64,000 nucleotides of DNA from Scleroderma bovista. Taxonomy: Eukaryota > Basidiomycota > Agaricomycetes > Boletales > Sclerodermataceae. A model generated the notes under the pieces. It was not told the DNA's origin. It made no database searches and saw only the letters and a list, made by a program, of their open reading frames with translations. Position 1 is the stretch's first letter. The number at the start of each line of letters is the position of its first letter. Of the stretch, positions 1 through 11,500 are shown piece after piece. The position numbers and the translations under genes are program-made. The stretch lies in assembly GCA_037178675.1 (NCBI GenBank), contig JAYMGJ010000022.1, forward strand, positions 1-64,000, read 5' to 3'.

Positions 1-197
1 CCTTTGTAGGACCAGACATTAACAAACTATTTAGTCACAGTACCCTTATAGACAACCCAATATATTTGATATTGTAATTGCCCTCCATGTGGGGATGCAC
101 AGTTGATACAGCCCATCTTTCACACAAGGTGGCAATTGTGGGCAGCTGGGTAGGTGTCGTGCACCATATTAGGGAATAGGATACGTAATGCTATGTT

Positions 198-998
198 TTG
201 TCTTATACTCGGTGGGCGACGTGTGTTATCAATCCCCAACGTTTGACCCTTTCACTCAAGTGGGTTTTACTGTCACTGTCTCCTTTCATCAAGTATCAGT
301 TTCAATTGAATCACATGGATAGTCATTCATACTATGTTTCAACAAGCCCCGGCATTTTGGTCGCCATGGTTGACACCACTGCTGGTGTCGGGTTGGCAAA
401 GGACCAGCTTCTGACGCATACTTTTGCGCCATCGACGGAGAAAGCGAACTCATCTCTGGGGTCTGAGAGTCCATATCTATCTACTGCACGATTACGGTCA
501 CCATCAACAATCAGCTCGAGTTCTACCTCAAGTTCTGTAAGCGACGAAGAGGTACAGCAACACAATCGTGCCGCTGCTTTCAATGCGAACATCGATCGAG
601 CATATTCGAGCATCCAAAGAGTATATTCGAATGTCCAACGCGCATATGGAAGGAAGGTGATGTGTATCACGAATAAAATAATTCAAGTACACTGAAGAAA
701 TTTCACATCACAGATTGTCGTAGTCCGAATGACACCAAACCCATATCACCGTCGAGCACAGAAATGGCGCCAAGCACTCGTGAAGAAGAGAAAGGCAATG
801 TTGGAGATTTTAGAAGCACAAAGAGTCATTGAAGAAGTTGAGGCTGAAGCCAGGGAGCACATACCGACAGAGACGATTGCCCGGGTCCGCTCCGAATTTT
901 ATCGTGTTGATGATTTCTCCACCGACGAGAGGCGCTTCATCACCACGATTGCTAACGCTGCCTTGACCGTACCTGTTTGCACCTCCACACGGGACTGA
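198..998 (+). CDS. Hypothetical protein, two exons
   Basis: I do not recognise the family. Two open segments join in frame across a plausible 57-nt intron (657-713, GT...CAG), giving about 245 codons. The N-terminal third is Ser/Thr-rich (a run of Ser around residues 100-115). The second exon is Lys/Arg/Glu-rich (KWRQALVKKRK, then IEEVEAEAREH) and probably forms an amphipathic or coiled-coil helix. The start is uncertain: in-frame Met codons also occur at about 315 and 366, and the latter (MVDTTAG) looks more like a natural start. The donor GTGATG is weak. The gene lies beside the DUF6698-type gene in a repeat-rich segment, so it could be a transposon-associated remnant. Confidence 0.35.
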
Positions 999-2356
999 GG
1001 GTGAGTTTTGGTGTCCTGTCAAGTTATCAGACCTGACGACAATATTAGATGCCTGTTATACAATCTCTGGCCGCAATTTTTTTCACCCTGATTTTATTCC
1101 TAGTCGTGGAAAGCTGTTTGGAATGTATTGGACTACTTTGCGTAGCTTTGTCTCGGTGTAGTTGCTCAGTGGGGCAATATATTTATATAATTTGTAGGAA
1201 GTGCGGAGTGACAGCATTCCAATATTATGAGAAGCTGCGATGGTTTTTAGGAGTCTGCGCATGCTCAGACAGAAGTCAGCACCTTTTTGAGCAGCATATC
1301 CTGCACCCATGATCGTCCCTGGCAGCGTGTCCAAGCACGTGAAGCTGTGCTGGCATGTCAGCAGATAACAACCGTATCTGGGTTCTCATCTCTCGAAGCT
1401 CCAACACCAAATTCGAAAAAAGGACCTCGAAACTCGCCCCAGATCCAGCACCACCCACTTCAACTTCGTTACTTGCACCTAATCCATCTTTCACTACAAG
1501 TTTCATTTGAGTCTCCAAGGCATTGAAAATCTCGTTGGTATCTTGCGTTTGAGGACGTTTCCTACTTGTGGACACCTCTGAGTCCCGGCCTGAACACCGT
1601 GAGTATTGTTCGTGAGTATTGACCGTTGAAAGATGGATTTATTCACCTTCAATTTGTTGTCTCTCTGTCTCCAGCACGACTCCATTGACGGTCAGAGTTA
1701 TACCAGGAAAAGCTGGAGAGGCAGCTGGGATTAGTATGATCCAGAGATGAGGGCCCGAAACTTACACCGGCCTCGGGCGTCAGGCATATTGAAAACGGGC
1801 ATCATAGTGATTGGTCTGCACCGGTGGCCTGGTGAGTGGTATTCTGACTTCAGGGAGGAGCTGACTTAGAAGTTTGATTTTAACGGTGCTGACGCGTCGT
1901 ACTTCACCGGTCATGGTAATATAAATGTAAGTGTCTGATTTTTGTTTCTCGTACCATCCGGATTGGACAGAATGGCCGACCGTTGTCTGTCGGCAATTAT
2001 TTTAACACTACTGTATGCGGTATGGCCGGGTGGGCGACATTTGCTCATGTGCTTCCACACAGGTTTTAGACTATCCTCAATCGCTATTTTGGGATGTGGC
2101 TAGACCATGTCTCCGCCTATTAAATAGGTGTCGGCGAATGTGCCGAACCTCAGGTCAGTAATTTGCTCATGTTCAGCAGCACAGTCCCCACGGTGGCATA
2201 TGCGAAGGTAAACGATGACATGCAACTAATCGCAGCATGTCCGATCGCACAGCTCTACCTGGCGTATAAAAGGGCCTCCCCTTCGTTCTCAGGAGTTAGG
2301 GATCCCCTAGTGACTCTTCTCCCCCCAATATTTGTCCGCCTTCATTCTTTGCCAGG
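999..2356. other. Stretch without a supportable gene
   Basis: Several short ORFs occur on both strands. A plus ORF at 1049-1312 begins with a strongly hydrophobic stretch. A minus ORF at 1276-1575 starts MSTSRKRPQ and has Glu/Leu-rich, coding-like composition. None joins to neighbours through convincing splice sites and none resembles a known family. A TATA-like GTATAAAAG lies near 2260, about 95 bp upstream of the next gene's start codon, and may belong to its promoter. Confidence 0.4.
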
Positions 2357-3790
2357 ATGCCCGCTGCCAGCCTGGCTCACGACGATGATGATACTCCACA
2401 AGACGTAGTCACCGGTCAGAAGCGTGGACCCCCCAGTGCATTGCAACTGGGACCAAGAAAGAGGCCATCTGTATTTTGACATTTTATTTTAAAACTGGCT
2501 GATCACTTTTTTCATCAGTACTACTCAAGATCCTCTTGTCCACCACGGGCGCCATTTTGGAAGGGCGGTGCATGCATTCTGCAATGTTCAGACCCTTATC
2601 ACCAATGGTCTGGTGTATATGGCCGATGTTGACGAAGACCTTGCTACTGCTACGTGAGTCTATTTTTATCCAGAGGAAACCTCTCACGCAGGTTGTGGAC
2701 AGGGAACGGAAAGAGTACGCTGTGTTCCGTGAACTTCTGCGTATGATTCCAGGGCTCGAGGCTCGGCTGATGGAATCATCGGAGGAACAGGTGGTCAACG
2801 TTGCTGACCTGGTGACATAATCCCTTCTATTTGTTCGCGTTCCCCAATTGATATACTCTGGTAGATCCAGAAAGGTGCGAATGGTGCCAGGGCAGATGAC
2901 ACCAAAGGTATGAAGGCTGCGGTCATTGACTGGATCACCCCAAAGGGACAATCCCTGAACCCTCACATTCCGCGTAATGTGAAGTCCGGACGTGGCTTCA
3001 ACCACGAGCGTACTGGTGCACTACTTTGTCCCGCCGGTCTTGATTGGGCCAATACTGAGTACGTGCTTTCAGAGTTACCCAGTCGATTCTCATTTAAAAA
3101 ACGCCCTTAGAACAAAGGCGAAACTCACGAATGGCCAGATCCAAGTGGCTGGTGACCAGTGGCCAGTATTCTTGTATGCTAACTACACGTATGATCCAGA
3201 GGATCCATGGAATGGGCTCCTGCGCAACGGGTTACTAGTATCTGTGAGTCCTTCGACCGTTGTCCAGCTTATATTGCGGTGACTATAGTCTGGTAGGCGT
3301 TCAAGCACATCTTCACCTCGCCGAGCTCGGTCGACCAAGAACCCAAAGCGACGCGATCTGGGAATGCACGCATTCATGGTATGCGCGCTGTCACCAAAGC
3401 TTCACTAGCTTATGTTGCGACTCAGGTGTGTTTCACTATTTAAGTATATCGTACCTCTGATTTTGTTAAATACAGGCCCGATTTTCGCTCACGTCCGCTC
3501 AAGTTTTCTCTCGTACGGATCATGTCACCGATTCTGAGCGCTTCTACAACAGTATCCTAGATCTCTTGGATGACCATGATGAAAGGGGTGAAGTTGATCA
3601 GTTGTTGACTTGGTGGAACCGGTAGGACATTTTGGATTTCCCGGAATATTAGCTGATTAATATATGCAGACAAATCTTCCCACTCTACACTGACATTGAA
3701 CGTCTTTCGTCCAAGAATAGTGCCCTTGCGAGGATCCGACAGAAGCGCGCGGAGATTAGGGAAAGGGCGCAAAGTGTAGAGGTTGAATAG
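2357..3790 (+). CDS. DUF6698-type conserved basidiomycete protein
   Basis: Eight exons read approximately 2357-2470, 2519-2653, 2703-2811, 2865-3058, 3111-3243, 3297-3425, 3476-3621 and 3670-3790, with short GT-AG introns. The product (about 325 aa) has the features I associate with the Agaricomycete DUF6698 family: an N-terminal KRP basic patch, LVHHGRHFGRAVHA, a LLRMIPGLE segment, RGFNHERTGALLCPAGLDW, YDPEDPWNGLLR, TRSGNARIHGM and DSERFYNSILDLL. The function of the family is unknown; members are often many-copy and lie near transposons. The exon 1 to exon 2 join is one base out of frame as I read it, so either that junction is wrong or this copy carries a frameshift. All later junctions keep the frame. 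Confidence 0.75.
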
Positions 3791-3959
3791 AATTTGTTTC
3801 TGGTGCTTCGTCGTACATCACAGGTGTTCACATACATTGTGCCTACATATACAATTTCATTGGTCATCAAACAAACATCACAGTGATGGAGTGGTCTGAA
3901 AGGCATCACTAGATAATCACATGAATGTCTAGCTGTATCTTGTAGTGGTACACATATAG

Positions 3960-4585
3960 GCAAAAAGTGTCACAAGATAACAACCTGATGAATCTGAGAT
4001 ACTGACAGAAAAATGGGATATCCTATCATGACCAACTCTGAGTTCTATCTTGTCACCATACTCACATGGGGGGGAATGTGTCACTGGATAACAGCTTGGT
4101 GGATCTGAGATACTGACAGAAAAATGGGATATCCTATCATGACCAACTCTGAGCTCTAACTTGTCGCCATACTCACATGGGGGGGAATGTGTCACTGGAT
4201 AACAGCTTGGTGGATCTGAGATACTGACAGAAAAATGGGATATCCTATCATGACCAACTCTGAGCTCTATCTTGTCACCATACTCACATGGGGGGGAATG
4301 TGTCACTGGATAACAGCTTGGTGGATCTGAGATACTGACAGAAAAATGGGATATCCTATCATGACCAACTCTGAGCTCTATCTTGTCGCCACACTCACAT
4401 GGGGGGGAATGTGTCACTGGATAACAGCTTGGTGGATCTGAGATACTGACAGAAAAATGGGATATCCTATCATGACCAACTCTGAGCTCTATCTTGTCGC
4501 CATACTCACATGGGGGGGAATGTGTCACTGGATAACAGCTTGGTGGATCTGAGATACTGACAGAAAAATGGGATATCTTATCACA
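3960..4585. repeat. 111-bp tandem repeat (minisatellite), about six copies
   Basis: A 111-bp unit recurs in strict register: the marker ACTGACAGA falls at 4001, 4112, 4223, 4334, 4445 and 4556. The inner copies differ by only a few bases; the first and last are more diverged. A degraded half-unit may extend left to about 3890. Because 111 is a multiple of 3, one minus-strand frame stays open through the array (3929-4648) as a 37-residue repeat containing HDRISHFSVSISDPPSCYPV. There is no conserved start context or flanking exon, so I treat that ORF as a by-product of the period. Confidence 0.92.
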
Positions 4586-7188
4586 ATCATCATCATTATG
4601 CTGTGTGAGTTCAAATAATCTGATATGTATGGCTTTGATCAGGCCCATCCATGGTGAAGATACCTGATCATTGGTATCTACACCACCCTGGATTATCTAG
4701 CCTTATATTTTGCTGTATCAGAAAGATTCTATAGGTTATACCTGTTAGACATGAAAATTGTATATAATGCATTATCTAATTCTCATCGATTTCCTGATGT
4801 ACCAGGCCAATAGACAGCCTGCCCCCTCATCACCTCGCAGACCCGTAGCGGCTAGGCACGATCGCTGTGCGCCTAAGTGAGGAAAGAGGTCAGAACAACC
4901 AACAACCAACACCAAATGACAGCAATATGCGAGTGGTGGTCTTCCTTTGCGGTTCTGGTATTTAATGTCCTCAGGGGGATGTGCTGCACGCCTTCAGGCA
5001 GGATGCAGGAGGGAAGGGAAGGGCTTCTGATGGGGAATAGATGCGACTGGGGATGGTATTGACTCCTCTTCAGCCTACCACAGTGGTTAGGAAGAGTCCT
5101 GGGATAGAAAAGCGATGATAGATTGATGACAGGGGTGTAACAGCAGTGATGGGACAACAGGGAAGCAAGGGGACAGTTCCTGCTTCAAGAATGCGATGGA
5201 CAGTGATGGGATAGAGTGGACAGTGATGCTAGACTGCGCTTCAGCCTAGAGAAATGATCAGATACAAGATATATCTGATAAACAGCAATATAGGAGCTTT
5301 AGGCCAGCACTGGGTGACCTACAAGTCCAAAGACAGAGATAGAGCTTATAGACAGTGAGGGAGAGTGAATGTGGTCGCTTTATTGAGGGGGAAGCAGACA
5401 CTTCCTTGCAGCCTTTGGCTGCTGGTTTATATACAGGAGGGGCTGTGGCCCTGTAAGCACAAATGACTAAGTGCTTGGTAAGAGATTGGTAAGAAATTGG
5501 TAAGCGATTGATAAGCAGTGTAATCAGGCTGAGTCATCAATGGGGAGAGCCTGAACAAGCTGCTGAGCCAAGGGAAAGAGCAAAACATAGGTAAAAAGGG
5601 GTGTATAACCAAGAATATGGAAAAATCATTGCATGGGGCCCAAAAGAGAGAGGGAGAAAGCATGGGATGAGTAGATCGAAGCTAAATGAGCATATGCGAT
5701 GACATAATGCATATGAATCATAGGGGCATGAGTCATGAATTGATAAGCAGCATGATAAGCATGATTTGAAGGATGGTTGGTAAGTGATTGGTAAGGGGAG
5801 TAATGGGGATTAGTAATGCCAAGAGGGGATGAATAATGCGCAGCAGAGTGAGTCAGAGTGAGCCAGAGTGACTCTGTGTGACTCAGAAAGAAGGGAAGCA
5901 CAACCTATGATTTATTGAACTTTAGATCTGGAGATGAGCTTCTGAAGCAGTGCCACTGATGGGAGTGGCTGGGGGATAATAAAAGAATTGATCCGACCAG
6001 AAGAGCAGTGTCAGGGGGCCTGGAATGACAAGTAGAGTCACAGCTGGTCACAGAGTGTCACAAATCCCTTGGATTGAGCTTCTGTAGAGCAAAAACGCGA
6101 AATTTGGTGCTCCCGAAGTGCAGTCTTCCCTTGAGCAGTAAGGGGAAGGTTCTGTACTCTATTAGGACTTCTAAGAAGGGTTCTAGAGCACTGTTTCATT
6201 CGTGTTTGTTGCGGGATAGCAGGGAAGAGAATCGCAAGTAGCGGATTTGACGTGTCCAGGGAAGCGAGATGAATGATAGAGGGAGATGGATGTGACAGGA
6301 CTCTGGGATGAAAGGACCATATGCAGAGGACTCAGGAGACACAGAGACGACCAGGTATGAATTTTCAAGTCTAACGATAGACTTGAGACGACCAAAGTAT
6401 GTGCGCGACGCAGGACTGACGAGGAGAACGCGCTGACCGAGAATGAGAGGGACTGAGGGAGAAGGCTGGGAAGATATGTACCAGACAGTACACAGGAGCT
6501 CAGGGAGAGGCTGTCCCAAGAGCAGGACATAGTTGAGGTCTGCTGCAATAGCGGAGAAATGTTCCAGAGAAAATGCGGACTCCATAGTGAGTGATGAAGT
6601 GGGTGTCTAGATTGCGGGTGGAATATCTCCGTGGGAAATGAACGGATTTATGTCGGAACTTGACAGGCAGATAGACCACGGTCTAGGCTCCATGATGGTA
6701 TAGTCACATGATTGATAGCTTCAAAAATGGCGGAGCTATTCAAAATATCAGAATGCCGGCACTGGGCGCCTAAATTTGACATTTGGGCGCTAAAAATGAT
6801 TCTTCCTTTTCTCCTTCGTTTCTCCTTCGTTTCTTCTGCTTCTTTGGTTGTTCTTGTATGGGAGTTGGACTGCAGTAGGTTGCATTCCTCTCTCATACTG
6901 AAATGATCATCAATCCTTGGATTCTTCTGCTTCTTGGCGGTTCTCGTGCGATAGATGACTGTCCATGTTGGCATTCATCTCTCACATCAGGATAGTCATT
7001 CTTGTGCGATAGATGGCTATGACAAGCTTGTATTCATCCTTCGCATAAGGATAGTCATGACTTTGCGTGATATGGATAGCGAGGGCTGTCTGTATCCCTC
7101 AAGTCGGGACAATCTTTCAACAGATCTTGGGTGTGCGTTCTTCGCATTAGTTTCATCAGCTAACTTTCTCCATGTCCACAGTACCAAA
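4586..7188. repeat. Gene-poor repetitive DNA, probable retroelement remains
   Basis: No complete gene is visible. Read on the minus strand, 5330-5440 has the look of an LTR promoter/terminator: a TATATAAAC box at about 5430 followed some 50 nt later by AATAAA at about 5380. The block 5470-5510 and 5780-5800 is rich in repeated TTGGTAAG units, and 5838-5885 in GAGTCAGAGTGA units. A minus ORF of 129 codons (6585-6196, starting MESAFSLEHFS) could be a gag remnant of the same element but matches nothing I know. TG...CA ends and target duplications could not be fixed. Confidence 0.35.
6851..7120. repeat. Degenerate tandem repeat of about 60 bp
   Basis: A motif of the form TTCTTGTGCGATAGATG followed by CATTCATCTCTCACATCAGG and GATAGTCAT recurs with starts near 6851, 6941, 6999 and 7060. 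Spacing is about 58-62 bp, apart from a 90-bp first interval. Copies are imperfect. The array abuts the broken end of the Ty3/gypsy fragment. Confidence 0.5.
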
Positions 7189-7963
7189 CACGTTTGGTGC
7201 GTGACACTGGAGACGGAGATCATCCAAGTCTGGTACGTATATGCGACCGTCTAGTCAAAGGAATCCAGCCTCGTCTGTGGACCAGCGAGAGTCCGGTGGA
7301 TCTGTGAGGTGGACCTGGGCAATGGGATCAGAGGGTAGTGCGGAGGGGATGTCGCTATGGAGTGTTTCCACGTCCATGATTGCGACTGCACGGAGGACCG
7401 GAAACTCTAGATAAGTAGCGCGAAGAGAGTTAGAGAGCTGTTCTTGAGTGAACACCAGCCTAAGATTTTGGGGATTAACCTGGGCGTAGCCACTATCCCC
7501 CTCTTTGGGGTAGACATCCCATTGTCTAGTGAGAGCGTCTGGCTTGGCACCGAGTTTTCCAGGGCGGAAACGAATGACAAGATTAAATTGAGAGAGAAAT
7601 TCAGACCACTGGGCTTGCCGGCAGGACAGTACTTTTGAGGTGGAGAAGTACTTGAGGTTTTTGTGGTCCGTGACGACGTCTATAGGAGAGGTGGAACCTT
7701 CAAGGTAGTGGCGCCAGTTCCGGAATGCTTCGAAGATAGCAAGTAGTTCCTTATCGTGGGTGTCGTAGTTTAACTCCGGAGCAGTCAAGGTCCGGGAGTA
7801 GTATGCGACCAGATGAATCTCTCTGTCAGTGCAGGTGATAGACAAGATGCCAGCGACAGCGTAGTCGGAGGCGTCAGTTTCCACAATAATAGGGGTATCC
7901 GGAATGAAATGGGTGAGGATGGGCGCGGTGGTGAAGGCATGCTTGAGAGCGTTGAAGGAACGT
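7189..7963 (-). pseudogene. Ty3/gypsy pol, RNase H part (3' fragment)
   Basis: This continues the pol frame interrupted at 16920. Visible RNase H signatures are FNALKHAFTTAPIL, IVETDASDYAVAGIL, the YYSRTLTAPELNY segment, HDKELLAIFEAFRNW, DHKNLKYF and KLGAKPDALTR. An in-frame TGA at 7255-7257 stands where relatives have Arg (the reading continues directly as LDGRIYVPD), consistent with a CGA to TGA change. Similarity ends a few codons later and no zinc-binding or catalytic integrase domain follows. Confidence 0.85.
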
Positions 7964-7968
7964 CGACA
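7964..7968. repeat. Target-site duplication CGACA (left copy)
   Basis: Five bases directly flank the left LTR; the same CGACA flanks the right LTR at 16915-16919. A 5-bp duplication is usual for Ty1/copia integrases. Its removal rejoins the gypsy pol frame. Confidence 0.9.
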
Positions 7969-8552
7969 TAACGGGAGGCAATGTCCACAATAGGAGAGTG
8001 TGGACACTACACAGCGGGCTCTACTCAAATGATATGAAGTCGTGAACTCACTTGAGTAGACGGTTCTAACTTGAAGTATCAACCGAAGGTGGTTTGAGAG
8101 TTTGATAGTAGCAGAGGATAAAACAAGTGAGTAAAATCCTACTACGCTACGATGAAGCATGGGAGTATTTATATGTTTGAGCTGCGCACAGACCATGTAA
8201 AAGTAGAGTGGCCATATGAGTCCATAAACGGACAGGCAGATAAGTACCTTCCTAACATAGTAGTCCTGTGGAAACTCGTAGAACCTCGTAGAACACCACA
8301 GTGAGTCATAGGTATGATAAGAGATAAGAAACGGTCTAGACATGACCTCATAGGAACGTTCTAGAAGGAACGTTATCTCTTCTTATCATGAATACGTCAT
8401 AGATAAGAGATATGACTCCGGTTAGTCGGTACTTTGATAACCGGTCATGTGACAGAAGTATCACATGGAAGTTGACGAGTCCAGACACATCACGTGTCAA
8501 GTCTCTAGGAAAGTCACGTGCTGTTGATGACTAAGCACTTACTTTCTCAACA
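7969..8552 (-). repeat. Copia 3' LTR
   Basis: 584 bp, apparently identical to 16331-16914. In element sense it begins TGTTGAGAAAGTAAG and ends CCTCCCGTTA, so the termini are TG...TA rather than TG...CA. The ends are fixed independently by the 5-bp target duplication outside, the polypurine tract inside, and the primer site abutting the other copy. The gag-pol stop codon lies about 14 nt inside this LTR. Confidence 0.93.
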
Positions 8553-11500
8553 CTCCCCCAGACTTGATACGTGTCAAGTCGGTAACAAGGAAACTCTTAA
8601 AACCCTGGAACTTGACTTTACCAAGGGCTTTAGTAAAGATATCTGCTAACTGTTTATCAGTAGAGATATGTCGTAATTGAATGACCTTTCTTTCTTGAAC
8701 GCATTCGCGAATAAAATGATGACGAATATCAATATGTTTCGTTCGTCTCTCTTGCGCGGGATTCTGCGCTAAGAATATGGATCCCATATTATCCTCATAG
8801 AGAACAACAGGTGGAATGTCAAAAGACAGTTCCTCAAGTAAGGACTTGATCCAACATATTTGTTTCGCGGCGTCAGAAAGAGCCATATACTCAGCTTCAG
8901 TTGCTGAAGTGGCAACGGTCTTCTGTTTCCGGCTAACCCAGGAAACTGGAGAGGTATTAAATAACACGGTAAAACCAGTACAGGATTTCCTGTCATTTCT
9001 GTCAGAAGCCCAATCGGCATCGACATACCCTTCCACTCGCAACGAGGAATCTCTTTTATACTCAATGCCATACTCTCTATTCGCTCGTAGATAGCGAAAG
9101 ATATATTTGGCATGATTAAAATGATCCTCTGTTGGACTCGCAGAGAACTGAGACATCTTGATGACAGCAAACGCAATGTCAGGTCTCGTTCCGAGCATAA
9201 GATAGAGAAGAGATCCTATAACGGATTGATATTGTGAGCGTAACCTGGGAGTAGACTCCCCCATACTCGCAACTGGATCATACTTCTCTGGAAGTGGGGT
9301 ATTTGCGGGATTACAATCCTGCATATCGAAGCGTTTGAGAATCTTGTCCAGGTACTCCACCTGATCAACGATTAAAGAACCTGTCGATGGGTTTCGCTGG
9401 ATTTTCATCCCAAGATACTCCTTTGCAGCCCCAAGGTCTCGGCATTCCCAGACCTTCATAAATTTCTCTTTCATCATCCCAAGGTATTTCTGGTCAGAGC
9501 CAGTAAAAAGCACATCATCAACGTAGATGACTAGGATGAGAAGAACTTTGACCTTTTTGTTCCCAGTTACTCCATGGTGAACATAAATTCCTGCATCAGA
9601 TGCGACGCGGGTAAAGCCTAGTCTTTGAAGGGACTTGTGAAGCTCGATATTCCACGCTAAAGCGGCTTGCTTCAAACCATAAAGAGCTTTCAAAAGACGG
9701 TAAACCTTCTTCTCGTCCTTTCCCTTCTTGACAAAGCCTTCTGGCTGTTCCATATAGATTTCCTCTTCGAGGTTACCGTATAGGAAAGCAGTTTTAACGT
9801 CCAATGCTTGAAGATCCCAAGCATTCTGCGCAGCCAGGGCAAGAATAATTCGAACGGACTCGAATCTTGCAACGGGTGAGAATACATCTTCGTAATCCAC
9901 TCCGTATTCCTGTGAAAAACCTTTTGCCACTAGACGTGCTCGTTTGCGACCGTCAGATTTTACGGCAAAAACCCAGCGACACTTAACTGGTTTACGATTC
10001 AGAGGAAGATTGGTTAGCGTCCAAACTTGGCGCTTCCAAAGTGCGTCAATTTCATCTTGACAAGCACTATCCCAAGCCTTCTTTTCGTCGGCTGGTAATC
10101 TCAAAATATCCCTATAATGTACTGGAATCCGTGAAGAAGGTGGTTCAGCTTTTGCCATCAGATAGTTCAAAAAATCTGAACCAAACTCATGATGCAAGCG
10201 ATGCAAATCCACAAGGTTATGACTCTCTCCTTGAGTCCCAAATCCTAAGGTCATTGGATCCTCCTGCACTTTATTACTCTCTGCTTCGGCGAGTTTCTCA
10301 GCCTCTACAGGATGTGCATTCTCACCGTAGACGTTATCGGGTCTAGTCGGTACGACTCTTATACGACCAGATCGTCTAGGGACGGATGGATCAGGATATG
10401 GTTTAAACCTCTCTCTCCCCATAGTTGGTTTCGGAGTAACAACAGTCTCCTTTACCGCTGGTGGAATCCTAGTAGGGTGAGCACGACTTCCAGAAGGTAT
10501 AACTGGAGGCTCAGCGTTATCCTGCGCACTAGATTGTGGTGGATCGTAAGTGGACGAATAGGGAATATTTGATTCACTACTAATGACTGGTGGAGCGACC
10601 ACCACTTCACTTTCGTGATCCTCTTCATCGTGGTCTTCACGGCTAACTTCATTTTGGCGTGGTGCTTCGATCCTTTTTACACATCGAGGAAAGACGGTTT
10701 CATCGAATATCGCATTCGCGGATACGACGATTCTTCCTTCATCTAAGAACCTATACGCCTTCGATCCCGACTCGTAGCCTAAAAATATCATAGGGCGAGA
10801 CTTGGGTTCGAGTTTACTGCGTTGGTCCTTTTTAATGAATACATAAGCAAGGCAACCAAAGACTCGGAAATAAGAGATATCCGGTACTTTGCCTTTCCAT
10901 AACTCATAAGGGGTTTTCCAACGAGATCTGCGAAAGGGTTGGCGGTTATAAACATGAACGGAAGTCTCCAGAGCATGTTGCCAAAGGTTCGATGGAAGAC
11001 AAGCGGAATGTCGCATGGCTTCTTCCTTTTCAACCATTGTCCGATTGAATCGTTCAGCACGACCATTCTGCTGAGGAGTATCAGGCGAAGAAAACTGCTG
11101 CTCAATGCCCGACTGGCGCATGAATGCAGAAAACTCATTCGTCCTGAATTCCCCCCCACGATCCGAACGTAATTTAAGAAGCCGGACACCGAGCGAATGC
11201 TCAGCCCAGGACCGATACTCCCGAAAAACGCGGAAGGTGTCAGACTTCGCAGCAATAGGATATACGCATGCGAAAGCAGAGAAATCGTCAATGAAAGTCG
11301 CAACATAGCGACAACGATAATAGGACAGAATAAGAAATTCGCAGAGATCCGAATGGACAAGTTCCAGAGGTTTCGTGGCACGGGAATAAGAGACGGCGAA
11401 AGGCTTCTCAGCCATCTTCCCAGTGGCACATCCAGAACAAGGAGCCAGGTCGGTAGGAACCGTTATAGACGGGAAATTCCTAGTTGCACTATGCAAATGT

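Noticed and set aside
3960..4585. Regular repeats suggesting a CRISPR-like array
   Set aside because: Whole 111-bp units are repeated with no unique spacers, and the genome is eukaryotic.
3929..4648. 239-codon minus ORF made of 37-residue repeats
   Set aside because: It is explained by a 111-bp tandem repeat whose period is a multiple of three. No splice sites, conserved start or non-repeat domain support it as a gene.
7982..8552. Trimming the copia LTRs to canonical TG...CA (571 bp)
   Set aside because: Thirteen further bases are identical at both ends and are bounded by the CGACA duplication on one side and the primer site on the other, so the LTR is 584 bp ending TA.
10788..11429. 213-codon minus ORF inside copia
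   Set aside because: It is an alternative frame of the gag-pol gene, whose own frame carries the integrase motifs.
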